Made by a program: the position numbers and the translations under genes. The notes beneath the pieces are model-generated. The model had not been told where the DNA came from. It made no database searches and saw only the letters and a program-made list of their open reading frames with translations. Of a DNA stretch of 53,675 nt, positions 28,107 to 36,633 are shown piece by piece. Each line of letters begins with the position of its first letter. Within the stretch, counting starts at the first letter, position 1. Source of the stretch: Bacteroidota bacterium (GTDB lineage Bacteria; Bacteroidota; Bacteroidia; Flavobacteriales; Flavobacteriaceae); NCBI GenBank assembly GCA_029561105.1, contig JAKQJQ010000176.1, positions 1 through 53,675 of the forward strand, written 5' to 3'.

Positions 28107-28136
28107 AGAAAGCTGCTTGAAAAAGCGGCTTTTTTT
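28107..28136 (+). terminator. Terminator after acs
   Basis: AAAGCTGCTT (28109-28118) pairs with AAGCGGCTTT (28123-28132) with one G-U pair and a short loop, followed by a T tract. Confidence 0.88.
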
Positions 28137-28217
28137 ATGTTAAAATTGTCAAATTCCATAACATTTTTGCAAGATTCCGAAAACGGCCTTTTGATATAAT
28201 GGCTATATTTACCAGAT

Positions 28218-29348
28218 ATGGAAACCAGGCAAATTATCATCATTGGCGGCGGTTTGGCAGGATTGACTTCGGCGATCCATTTGTCCAAAATCGGATTACA
28301 AGTGACTGTGATCGAGAAAAATGAATTTCTCAAACACAAGGTTTGTGGTGAATACGTTTCAAATGAGGTATTGCCTTATCTACAATGGCTTGGCGTGGAT
28401 GTCTCAGAATTAAAACCGACGCAGATTTCCAAGATCATATTCTCAACCACCAGCGGCAAGATCGTTCGCTGCAAGTTGCCTTTGGGCGGTTTTGGCGTCA
28501 GCCGTTATGCGCTCGATGAATTCCTGCATCAGAAAGCGTTGGCCAACGGATGTATGTTTTTGCATGAATCGGCAGAAAATGTCGATTTTACCAATGATGT
28601 TTTCACAGTAACCACGACAGGAAACCAAACCCTGACCGCCGATTTTGTAATTGGTGCTTACGGCAAACGATCTAATCTCGACCAGAAATTACACCGCGAT
28701 TTTATCTCGCGCCAATCGCCCTGGCTGGCCGTTAAAGCCCATTATTGTGGCGATTTTCCCAATGATACCGTTGGCTTGCACAATTTTAAAGGCGGCTACT
28801 GCGGGGTTTCGAAAGTTGAAAACGACAAAGTCAACGTGTGTTACCTGGCCGACTATAAGACGTTCAAGAATTACAAGAACATCGAAGATTACCAACGAGC
28901 CGTGGTTTCGAAAAACCCAAACCTGCGGCCCATCTTTGAAAACATGAAGCCGTTGTTTGAAAAACCGCTCACCATCAGCCAGATTTCATTCGAGAAGAAG
29001 CAAGCGGTAGAAAAACATGTATTGATGGTGGGCGACAGTGTAGGCATGATCCATCCGCTTTGCGGCAACGGTATGGCAATGGCGATCCATAGCGCCAAAC
29101 TGCTTTCGGAATTGCTGGGTGATTTTTTTGCGGGAAAAATAGAATCGCGTGCGGCGCTCGAGAAAAAATACAGTGAAACCTGGAATTCCAACTTTAGCAA
29201 TCGCCTTAACCTAGGGCGTTTCCTGGCCAAAATACTCGGTAAGTCCAGGTTGTCAGAAAACCTGATGCGGTTGCTTGCCGTTTTCCCATCTTTATTACCC
29301 AAAATTATCAATAAAACCCACGGGAAAGCCCTCGTTTTAAACACCTAG
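28218..29348 (+). CDS. FAD-dependent oxidoreductase of the polyketide operon (geranylgeranyl reductase-like)
   Basis: This 376-residue flavoprotein has the dinucleotide motif IIIIGGGLAGLTSAIHLS, a KVCGEYVS segment near residue 40 and the second FAD motif VGDSVGMIHPLCGNGMAMA. This pattern is that of the group 1 flavin-dependent oxidoreductases related to geranylgeranyl reductases and halogenases. The halogenase WxWxIP motif is not visible. It is first in the seven-gene type III PKS operon, so it probably oxidises or reduces the polyketide product. Confidence 0.85.
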   Translation: METRQIIIIGGGLAGLTSAIHLSKIGLQVTVIEKNEFLKHKVCGEYVSNEVLPYLQWLGVDVSELKPTQISKIIFSTTSGKIVRCKLPLGGFGVSRYALDEFLHQKALANGCMFLHESAENVDFTNDVFTVTTTGNQTLTADFVIGAYGKRSNLDQKLHRDFISRQSPWLAVKAHYCGDFPNDTVGLHNFKGGYCGVSKVENDKVNVCYLADYKTFKNYKNIEDYQRAVVSKNPNLRPIFENMKPLFEKPLTISQISFEKKQAVEKHVLMVGDSVGMIHPLCGNGMAMAIHSAKLLSELLGDFFAGKIESRAALEKKYSETWNSNFSNRLNLGRFLAKILGKSRLSENLMRLLAVFPSLLPKIINKTHGKALVLNT

Positions 29349-29351
29349 ACT

Positions 29352-30065
29352 TTGCGAATCGATACCAAACACCGAACCGACTTACCCGAAATCATGGACG
29401 ATTTTTCTATGAATGGGAGTGACTTGCGCATGGCATTAGACAAGATCGCCAGAATCAACCAACTCCTCGGAGGCAACAAACTCACGCTTCAGGGTGTCAA
29501 GGATTTAATCGCGCCCATTGATGTCACGCAAAAACTCACGATTGTCGATCTGGGTTGCGGCAACGGCGATATGTTACGACTTATTGCTGATTGGGCAGAA
29601 AGCAACAGACGGCAACTGGAGTTGATTGGGGTAGATGCCAACGCTCATACGATCGAATATGCCAGGGAATTGTCTTTGCATTATCCCAACATTTCCTACC
29701 ACTGTACTGACATCTTTTCTAAAACGATCGCTGCGTCGGCTTACGATATCGCATTGTTCACCTTGACCTTGCATCATTTCAAAAATGAAGAAATAGCCCA
29801 ATTGCTGCGCACGTTCAAACAAAATACCCGAATCGGTGTCGTAGTCAATGACCTGCAACGAAGCAGTGTGGCTTACCGTTTGTTCCAGGCTTTGTGTTTT
29901 GTGTTCAGGCTCAACGCTATTTCACGCAACGACGGGCTGATTTCTATACTGCGCGGTTTTAAGCGAAACGAGCTCGTGTCATTGTCAGAAAAATTAAACT
30001 ATAAAAAATACAGCATCCAATGGAAATGGGCGTTCCGCTACCAATGGATCCTCTCTAAAATATGA
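29352..30065 (+). CDS. SAM-dependent methyltransferase of the polyketide operon
   Basis: A class I methyltransferase of 237 residues with the SAM-binding motif IVDLGCGNGDMLRLIADW and a following acidic GVDAN. The frame begins at a TTG (29352) giving MRIDTKHRTDLPEIMDDFS; an ATG at 29394 would remove 14 residues. The TTG is kept because it follows the upstream stop by three bases and the extra residues look coding. It overlaps the type III PKS gene by four bases, so it probably methylates that enzyme's product. Confidence 0.85.
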   Translation: MRIDTKHRTDLPEIMDDFSMNGSDLRMALDKIARINQLLGGNKLTLQGVKDLIAPIDVTQKLTIVDLGCGNGDMLRLIADWAESNRRQLELIGVDANAHTIEYARELSLHYPNISYHCTDIFSKTIAASAYDIALFTLTLHHFKNEEIAQLLRTFKQNTRIGVVVNDLQRSSVAYRLFQALCFVFRLNAISRNDGLISILRGFKRNELVSLSEKLNYKKYSIQWKWAFRYQWILSKI

Positions 30066-31114
30066 GTGTAAAAATCAAAGCGGTTGCCAAACAATTACCA
30101 CAATATTCTAGGAACACGGCAGACGTGATTCCTTTGCTCGACGTATGGCTTCAAGGCCAGGACGAGCGCTTTATCCGCAAGGTGAAAAAAATCTTTGAAG
30201 GCGCTGCGGTAGACAAACGCTATTCTATTATGGATCCGGTCGAGGTGTTTACCAGTACGTCGTTCGAGGAGAAGAATGACATCTACACGCGTGAGGTCAT
30301 ACTGTTGGGCGAGAAAGTCCTGCAGAATGCACTTGAGAAAGCAGGTTGGAACCCTGACGAACTGGATTACATCATCACTGTAAGTTGTACCGGAATCATG
30401 ATTCCGTCGCTAGATGCCTACTTGATCAACAAACTGCAATTGCGCCAGGATGTTGTGAGGCTTCCGGTTACCGAGATGGGTTGTGCTGCGGGGATTTCTG
30501 GGATGATTTACGCGCGCAACTTCCTCGCGAGCAATCCTGGGAAACGCGCGGCGGTCATTGCGGTAGAAAGTCCTACAGCCACTTTTCAACTAGACGATTA
30601 CTCGATGCCCAACATTGTGAGTGCTGCCATTTTTGGCGATGGCGCGGCTTGTGCCTTGCTTTCTTCGCACGAGGATGATAACGGCCCCGAAATCCTAGCC
30701 GACGAGATGTACCACTTTTATGACAACATCCACATGATGGGTTTTAAGCTTGTCAACACGGGCTTGCAGATGGTTTTGGATGTAGAAGTACCTGAGACGA
30801 TTGCGTCGCATTTTCCCGATATCATCCATCCGTTCCTTGCCAAAAATGGGTTGGCGATTGAAGATATGGAGCATTTGATTTTTCATCCGGGCGGTAAAAA
30901 AATCATCCAGACTGTGGAGGATTTGTTTGGCGGTATGGGCAAGAACATCGATGACACTAAAGAAGTCTTGCGATTGTACGGCAATATGTCTAGTGCCACG
31001 GTGCTCTACGTACTCGAACGTATTATGGACAGCCAACCCAAACCCGGCGAGAAAGGGTTGATGTTGAGTTTCGGACCAGGATTTTCGGCACAACGTATTT
31101 TACTCGAATTCTGA
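30062..31114 (+). CDS. Type III polyketide synthase
   Basis: This 350-residue chalcone synthase-family enzyme has the complete catalytic triad: Cys141 in TEMGCAAGISG, His275 in LIFHPGGKK and Asn308 in YGNMSSATVL. The C-terminal LSFGPGFSAQ loop is also present. The enzyme extends a starter acyl group with malonyl units and cyclises it, commonly to alkylresorcinols or alkylpyrones in bacteria. It overlaps both neighbours (ATGA and TGATG). Next to a private dehydratase, ketosynthase and ACP, an acyl chain from the FAS-like genes is the likely starter; the product is unknown. Confidence 0.95.
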   Translation: MSVKIKAVAKQLPQYSRNTADVIPLLDVWLQGQDERFIRKVKKIFEGAAVDKRYSIMDPVEVFTSTSFEEKNDIYTREVILLGEKVLQNALEKAGWNPDELDYIITVSCTGIMIPSLDAYLINKLQLRQDVVRLPVTEMGCAAGISGMIYARNFLASNPGKRAAVIAVESPTATFQLDDYSMPNIVSAAIFGDGAACALLSSHEDDNGPEILADEMYHFYDNIHMMGFKLVNTGLQMVLDVEVPETIASHFPDIIHPFLAKNGLAIEDMEHLIFHPGGKKIIQTVEDLFGGMGKNIDDTKEVLRLYGNMSSATVLYVLERIMDSQPKPGEKGLMLSFGPGFSAQRILLEF

Positions 31115-31557
31115 TGCAGCACGACCAAATCATAGCAAAGCTGCCGTACAAAAAGCCGTTCCTTTTTGTGGATGAACTTTTGCAGGTGAATGAGAATGGT
31201 GCAATTGGGACCTTCACATTCAACGAAAGACTCGACTTCTATGAAGGACACTTTGCCGATTTCCCAGTCACTCCAGGTGTAATCTTAACCGAATGCATGG
31301 CGCAGATTGGTTTGGTTTGCCTGGGTGTTTTTTTAATGAATGATACATTGACTAAAAATACCGTAATAGCCTTAACTTCAACAGAAATAGAATTTTTAAA
31401 ACCCGTCTACCCAAATGAGAAGGTCACGGTGTTTTCACAGAAAATCTACTTCAGGTTCGGGAAACTCAAATGCAAGGTCGCTATGCAAAACAGCCAATTG
31501 GAAACCGTCTGCACCGGAACCATTGCAGGAATAATTAACAAAAACAGCGATGGATAA
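31114..31557 (+). CDS. FabZ-like 3-hydroxyacyl-ACP dehydratase
   Basis: A 147-residue hotdog protein with the FabZ catalytic pair: His46 in YEGHFADFPVTPGV and Glu60 in LTECMAQIG. It would dehydrate 3-hydroxyacyl-ACP during chain building. Its start overlaps the PKS stop (TGATG). Confidence 0.87.
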   Translation: MQHDQIIAKLPYKKPFLFVDELLQVNENGAIGTFTFNERLDFYEGHFADFPVTPGVILTECMAQIGLVCLGVFLMNDTLTKNTVIALTSTEIEFLKPVYPNEKVTVFSQKIYFRFGKLKCKVAMQNSQLETVCTGTIAGIINKNSDG

Positions 31558-32827
31558 AAGGGTAGTCATCACCGGTATGGGAATCGTGGCACCAAATGGT
31601 ATCGGGCTTGATGCTTTTGAACACGCCATAAAAAACGGAATTTCGGGAATCAGGCACAATCCTGAACTGGAACGACTGCATTTTTCTTGCCAGATTTCAG
31701 GAACGCCCGAAGTGTCAAACGAGCTCGCTTTACGATACTTCAGTGAACTCGAGCTGCGCAATTTCAATGCGACCGGTATACTTTATGGAGTCATTGCCGC
31801 GATGGACGCCTGGAACGACGCAGGTTTGACTGTGCCTGATACTGACCAGCCCGATTGGGATTCGGGGACGATTTTTGGCACCGGCACCTCGGGCATCGAT
31901 AAATTCCGCGAGAGCATCTATAAGATTGACGATTTGCAAACCCGAAGACTGGGGAGCACAGCCGTGGCACAGACCATGGGAAGCGGCATCAGCGCGTATG
32001 TGGGCGGGAAACTGGGTCTGGGCAACCAGGTCACCACGAATTCGTCGGCGTGTACAACGGGTACCGAAAGTTTATTGCTCGCCTATGAAAGAATCAAGTC
32101 TGGTAAAGCCAAGCGCATGTTGTCGGGCAGTACCAGCGACAGCGGGCCATACCTTTGGGGCGGTTTCGATGCGATGAAAGTCTGTACTTTTAAACACAAT
32201 GATTCGGCCGAAAAAGGTTCGCGGCCCATGAGTGCCAGTGCTTCGGGTTTTGTTCCGGGTAGTGGGGCAGGTGCTTTGGTACTCGAAGATCTTGAAACTG
32301 CTCTGGCTCGAAACGCAAGAATTTACGCCGAAGTCATGGGTGGCAATGTGAATTCGGGCGGGCAAAGGGGAGAAGGTTCGATGACGGCGCCCAATCCAAT
32401 AGCGGTAAAGAAATGTATTGCAGATGCGCTTGCCAATGCGGGTGTTTCGGCTTCCGAAATCGATGCGGTCAACGGACACCTCACGGCCACTTCAAAAGAC
32501 AGTCTTGAAATAAGGAATTGGAGCGAGGCTTTGGGTAGGAGTGGGGTAGATTTTCCATATATCAACTCGATTAAATCAATGACCGGGCATTGCATTTCGG
32601 CAGCGGGGAGTATTGAATTGGTGGCATCGACCCTGCAGGTTTACCGCAATTTTATATTCCCGAACAGCAACTGCGAGGACCTGCATCCCGAAATAGCCGA
32701 GATTGTGGACGCTTCGAGGATTCCGCAGCAATGCATAGCCACGACAATAAACACGCTTGCCAAGGCCAGTTTTGGTTTTGGCGACGTAAACGGATGTGTG
32801 ATCTTAAAAAAATACAATCATGGATAA
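31550..32827 (+). CDS. Beta-ketoacyl-ACP synthase (KAS II-like) of the polyketide operon
   Basis: This 425-residue thiolase-fold condensing enzyme has Cys168 in NSSACTTGTES, His310 in VNGHLTATSKDS (an unusual form of the HGTxT motif) and His347 in KSMTGHCISAAG. It therefore looks active as a decarboxylating ketosynthase of the FabF type rather than a chain-length factor. It overlaps its neighbours by eight bases on each side. The changed second motif suggests a specialised branch. Confidence 0.9.
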   Translation: MDKRVVITGMGIVAPNGIGLDAFEHAIKNGISGIRHNPELERLHFSCQISGTPEVSNELALRYFSELELRNFNATGILYGVIAAMDAWNDAGLTVPDTDQPDWDSGTIFGTGTSGIDKFRESIYKIDDLQTRRLGSTAVAQTMGSGISAYVGGKLGLGNQVTTNSSACTTGTESLLLAYERIKSGKAKRMLSGSTSDSGPYLWGGFDAMKVCTFKHNDSAEKGSRPMSASASGFVPGSGAGALVLEDLETALARNARIYAEVMGGNVNSGGQRGEGSMTAPNPIAVKKCIADALANAGVSASEIDAVNGHLTATSKDSLEIRNWSEALGRSGVDFPYINSIKSMTGHCISAAGSIELVASTLQVYRNFIFPNSNCEDLHPEIAEIVDASRIPQQCIATTINTLAKASFGFGDVNGCVILKKYNHG

Positions 32828-33074
32828 AGCAACGACGATAGAACAACTCAAAACCATTGTAAAACCTTACATCAACAACCAGGAAGCGTTTGAAAACCTG
32901 AATGAAGGTACCGATTTCATCAATGACCTTAAGGTCAATTCGGCCAATCTGGTAGACATCGTGCTGGATATAGAAGAGGCTTTCGGGATTGAAATTGACA
33001 ACCAATCGATGGAGAAGATGCTCAACATCAGCGCAGCCTTGACAATCATCGACACCAAACTGTCCGAAAAATGA
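32820..33074 (+). CDS. Acyl carrier protein
   Basis: An 84-residue acidic helical protein with the phosphopantetheine attachment region LKVNSANLVDIVLDIEE, Ser41. The usual DSL triad is replaced by NSA. It presumably carries the growing chain for the ketosynthase and dehydratase encoded beside it. Confidence 0.88.
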   Translation: MDKATTIEQLKTIVKPYINNQEAFENLNEGTDFINDLKVNSANLVDIVLDIEEAFGIEIDNQSMEKMLNISAALTIIDTKLSEK

Positions 33075-33571
33075 TTGGCAACGACATCGCTGACCTTACG
33101 CTTGCCGCCCAACAAAGCAATTGGCAACGACCGGGATTCCTGAGAAAAATCTTTACGGAATTTGAACAGCTATTGATCACAGAATCGCTAAACCGGGACT
33201 TGATGGTTTGGATGTTATGGAGCAGGAAAGAGGCCGCTTATAAAATTTTCAATCGGCAGACCAACCTGCGGCTATACAATCCGTTGGACTTTGAGTGTTC
33301 AGCGATGACTGTTTCGGCTGGCTTTCATTACGGCACTGTAAGTGGTAAAAATGCGCTTTATTATACCAAGACTGAGGCGACCACGGCTTTCGTGCATACG
33401 ATTGCTACGACCAATCCAGACGATTTTGCAAGAATTTACCCTTTAAAAAACGAGGATGCGATACTTAAAAAAGGCAATATACCTTATTTATTTAGTAGTT
33501 CTGACGCTAGGCAACAGCCGGTTTCAATCAGCCATCACGGGCAATTTCGTCGGGTAATTGCAATTAATTGA
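33071..33571 (+). CDS. 4'-phosphopantetheinyl transferase-superfamily protein
   Basis: This 166-residue protein has the Mg-binding GNDIADL motif near the N-terminus and WSRKEAAYK, the WxxKEAxxK signature of phosphopantetheinyl transferases. It should convert the neighbouring apo-ACP to its holo form. Its stop overlaps the stop of the convergent exonuclease-like gene by eight bases. Confidence 0.88.
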   Translation: MIGNDIADLTLAAQQSNWQRPGFLRKIFTEFEQLLITESLNRDLMVWMLWSRKEAAYKIFNRQTNLRLYNPLDFECSAMTVSAGFHYGTVSGKNALYYTKTEATTAFVHTIATTNPDDFARIYPLKNEDAILKKGNIPYLFSSSDARQQPVSISHHGQFRRVIAIN

Positions 33572-34160
33572 TGCCGAGCCTTGACTTGAGTTTGAGGAAT
33601 AGCAGCGCGATGGCGTACGCATCCTCAGAAGAAGAGTACCGCTCGTTGCGTTCTACATTGTAGATCTTGCACAATTCCTCTACCGAGAAGTTTTTGTCGG
33701 AAAGGTCGAGCAGTTTACGGTGCATGATTTCTATGTCGAGTGCTTCGTTTTTAAGTCGGCCACATTCCATTTTTTCTAAGGCCGCATTGATCATCTCGAC
33801 ATCAAAATGGATGCGATGGCCTACCAGAATTGCATTCCCAATGTATTCGAGGAAAGCTTCGACTGCTTCACGTTCACCGAGCTTGGGCTGCTTGCTCTCT
33901 ACGATGAACTCGTTGGACATGTCATTTTCATGTAAAAATTTGTATTGCAGCAGCAACACTTCGAAGGTGTCGTATACAATGATGCTGTTGTTCACGACTG
34001 CCACAGCGCCGAATGATAAAATTACATCTTTCTCTGGGTTCAAGCCTGTCGTGTCAAGGCTTAACACCACAAATCGCGAGGTTCTTTTGTCAAACTTGGA
34101 AAGGTAGTTTTTCCAGAATTCGGGATATTCCTTATTGATGTTTTTTATCCAATCGAACAT
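33564..34160 (-). CDS. DnaQ-like 3'-5' exonuclease-family protein with degenerate catalytic motifs
   Basis: The 198-residue protein has the RNase H-like DEDDh fold signature: FVVLSLDTTGLNPEKD (motif I), LVGHRIHFDVEM (motif II) and RYSSSEDAYAIALLFLK (motif III). Motif I normally reads D-x-E before TTG and here reads S-L-D. The general-base histidine five residues before the motif III Asp appears to be Tyr. Activity is therefore doubtful. It is two bases from the cNMP/CBS/DUF294 gene, a pairing seen in other bacteria where the exonuclease-like partner may be regulatory. Confidence 0.8.
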   Translation of the reverse strand: MFDWIKNINKEYPEFWKNYLSKFDKRTSRFVVLSLDTTGLNPEKDVILSFGAVAVVNNSIIVYDTFEVLLLQYKFLHENDMSNEFIVESKQPKLGEREAVEAFLEYIGNAILVGHRIHFDVEMINAALEKMECGRLKNEALDIEIMHRKLLDLSDKNFSVEELCKIYNVERNERYSSSEDAYAIALLFLKLKSRLGIN

Positions 34161-34162
34161 GG

Positions 34163-36076
34163 CTATGAAAATTGCGTCAGTTGAAACGAATCTTTGATCA
34201 ATTCCTCGAGGTCTTTCATCGGCGCAAGCGCGTTCTTTAGTTTTTCGCGGTCGGCTTTGCTGAGTTCCTCGAGGTTAATGAACTGGCCGTTGCTGTCATT
34301 TTTCAAACCTTCCATAGTGCGGAACTTGAATAGGGTTTGGAAAGCTTCGGCGCAATTGAGGTAAATTTCGGCATGCTTTGGGTCTGCAATGGCGAGTTGT
34401 TTGAACCGAAGGTACGTGTTGTTGATCCCGCGGATATTGTGGTTTAAGACTATAAGTCGTGCGCCATCTATAAGCGGCATCAATGCACGGGTCTTGATGT
34501 CGAATTTATCTTTATTTGGGCCATCTTCCTCCACGTTGAATTTCTTGAAAAAGCTCAGTGGCGCGGGTTTACGAAGCGCATCGTTACCCAGATAGTCAAA
34601 GAAAAGTTTATTCTTTTTGACGTTCCTGAAAATGGTTTCGGTAATGGCTTCCTCAATTTTGGGTTCGCCAAAAGCAATCTCGTAATCAAAGAACACGCTG
34701 CTGATCTCGTTACTGATTTCGCCGGGTTGCGCCATCCAGTTACTATACTGTTTGATCCAGTCTGAAACCGATTTACACCAAAGGATGTTGTTGGCGGTGT
34801 GTCCGTTCGGGCAAGGTTCATAGCCAACCTTTTCTAGCGTCGCCACCGCTTTCTTGGCCATTTTGAGGAAATAATCCTTGACATCGCGATACTTGTCGGC
34901 GGCAACGTCTTCAAAAACCAGTATGCTGTCCTGATCGGTGAGCAGCAGTTGTTCCTTTCGGCCCTGGCTACCAATGGAGAGCCATGCAAAACGGGCAGGA
35001 GGTGAGCCCAACTCCAAAATCGACAGTTCAACCGAGCGCTTGATGATGGCCATATTGATTTCGCCTGCTACGTTGTTGACGTGTGAAAGCGGTACATTTT
35101 TACCTATAGAAGTTTGGATGAGTTCTGCGAGTTTGGTGCGCACGCGTTTGAGGTCGGCGGCATTCTGAGCGCGCTTGATTTCTTTAATCAGGACACCGGG
35201 GTTGCTGGCTTGGGCAACGATAAGATCGTGTTCTGAAATGATTCCCCTGATTTCTGATTTATCTGAGCCATCTACCGTTACACAAAGGTGGCTCACGTTG
35301 TAACGCAGTATAGACAATTGGGCTTCGGCCAGAGAAACGTTCTCGGCAACGGTAATCACAGGCGATGCCATGATTTTGTCGACAGTAGCGGTAATGGGGA
35401 CACGACCAGTGGCAATTTTAGAGCGCATGTCGCTGTCGGTCACAATCCCGATGGGAAACTGATTGTCTGTGATGATGACACTGTCCAGCAGGTTATCGGT
35501 CATGAGTTGGGCTACGTCTTTGACCGGGCTTGAGAGCGAAGCTTTGAGCGGCGTTTTGTTATACGACAGCGATTGGAAATATTGCATTTCTGATTGCTGA
35601 CCTGAGAAAACGACGTTGTCGGAGAGTAATTTCCCTTTGTTGTCGCGGTCTGTAGGATTGTTGGAGTTGTGGGCGAAGCTCTCTAAAAGAAAATTGAGCA
35701 CTTCGGCATTTTGCGCCACAAAAGGCCTGAAGGTGGCAATCGGGATGGCGTAAATGATACTTTCTTCACGCGCTTTAGCAGTCATCTGGTAGTTATTTTT
35801 GGCAAAAAACGGCCTCAGACCAAAGATGTCACCGGGAACACACTTATTGAGAAGGGTCTCTTCGGCATCAGAAATTACAGACAGCGTAACAACGCCCGAC
35901 GCCACAACATAGAAACTATCATGAAGCAAGTCATTGATCTGGAAAAGGATTTTGTTTTTTTCGAGATTGATGACGCGCACGTTGTTGGATACAATCAGTA
36001 GTTCATTGTAAGATAGATTGTTGAATGGAGCGTATTCTTTTAAAAAATCTGCGATGCGTTCTGCGATTGCGTTCAT
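34163..36076 (-). CDS. cNMP-binding/CBS/DUF294 nucleotidyltransferase-like signalling protein
   Basis: The ATG at 36076 (MNAIAERIADFLKEYAPF) gives 637 residues; an upstream in-frame codon adds 15 unlikely residues. Domains in order are: a cyclic nucleotide-binding domain (about 10-125; GDIFGLRPFFAKNNYQMTAKAREES), two CBS motifs (about 160-290; DNQFPIGIVTDSDMRSKI), a DUF294 nucleotidyltransferase-like domain (about 330-450; WLSIGSQGRKEQLLLTDQDSIL with the GS and DQD residues) and a C-terminal DUF294_C helical domain. It presumably senses nucleotides and modifies or regulates a partner. It forms a two-gene unit with the exonuclease-like gene. Confidence 0.9.
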   Translation of the reverse strand: MNAIAERIADFLKEYAPFNNLSYNELLIVSNNVRVINLEKNKILFQINDLLHDSFYVVASGVVTLSVISDAEETLLNKCVPGDIFGLRPFFAKNNYQMTAKAREESIIYAIPIATFRPFVAQNAEVLNFLLESFAHNSNNPTDRDNKGKLLSDNVVFSGQQSEMQYFQSLSYNKTPLKASLSSPVKDVAQLMTDNLLDSVIITDNQFPIGIVTDSDMRSKIATGRVPITATVDKIMASPVITVAENVSLAEAQLSILRYNVSHLCVTVDGSDKSEIRGIISEHDLIVAQASNPGVLIKEIKRAQNAADLKRVRTKLAELIQTSIGKNVPLSHVNNVAGEINMAIIKRSVELSILELGSPPARFAWLSIGSQGRKEQLLLTDQDSILVFEDVAADKYRDVKDYFLKMAKKAVATLEKVGYEPCPNGHTANNILWCKSVSDWIKQYSNWMAQPGEISNEISSVFFDYEIAFGEPKIEEAITETIFRNVKKNKLFFDYLGNDALRKPAPLSFFKKFNVEEDGPNKDKFDIKTRALMPLIDGARLIVLNHNIRGINNTYLRFKQLAIADPKHAEIYLNCAEAFQTLFKFRTMEGLKNDSNGQFINLEELSKADREKLKNALAPMKDLEELIKDSFQLTQFS

Positions 36077-36633
36077 GATACCTTGGCTTATTGATTGGTA
36101 AAAATAAAGGTTTTGGCGCAACTGTACAACAATGGCGGTGGCTAGATATCGACCGAACGCAGTAGTTTGTGAACAAATAATTCTATTTTACATAATATAA
36201 ATTATAGTTTACAATAATGTTTTGGGAAGTACGGCTGTTATCTGCTGATTTTTGGCGTGTCGTTTGTCGATTAAATTTTAAATTGTCCGACGACGACGTT
36301 TTGTTGTTATTTAAAGAAGAGCGAATTTGCTCATTATGATGCTTTTTCCTATAAAATCTGCAGTTATAAACAATTGAAAATCTTATTGTTAAAAACTTAT
36401 ATAGCTGTTTTCATTACGATTTCTTACAAAATATCAATTTTATATATTTATTTTCTTACAAAATAAATTGTTTTCTGTAGTTCATCGATTAAATGAGGAA
36501 TTTTAACAATTTCGTCGATGTTATTTGCTTTTAATCTATATAAATTTGTCAACGTTGGTTTATCCCCATAAAGCAGCAAAAACCCAAATGTAAATTAATC
36601 GAATTAAACACACTAAAATCTTAACCTACTACT
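36077..36633. other. AT-rich divergent intergenic region
   Basis: About 560 bases without a convincing gene separate the leftward DUF294 gene from the rightward DUF4874-type gene. It holds two copies of TTTCTTACAAAATA (36420-36433 and 36452-36465, spaced 32 bases) and a TAnnTTTG box at 36541. Nothing else was recognised. Confidence 0.7.
36541..36548 (+). promoter_or_regulatory. Candidate -7 box (TAAATTTG)
   Basis: TAAATTTG matches the Bacteroidota -7 consensus TAnnTTTG, 85 bases before the start of the DUF4874-type gene. No good TTG -33 box lies at the standard distance, so support is partial. Confidence 0.5.

Noticed and set aside
28443..28628. Short antisense frames within the PKS operon and synthetase genes
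   Set aside because: They lie fully inside well-supported genes and have no coding features of their own.
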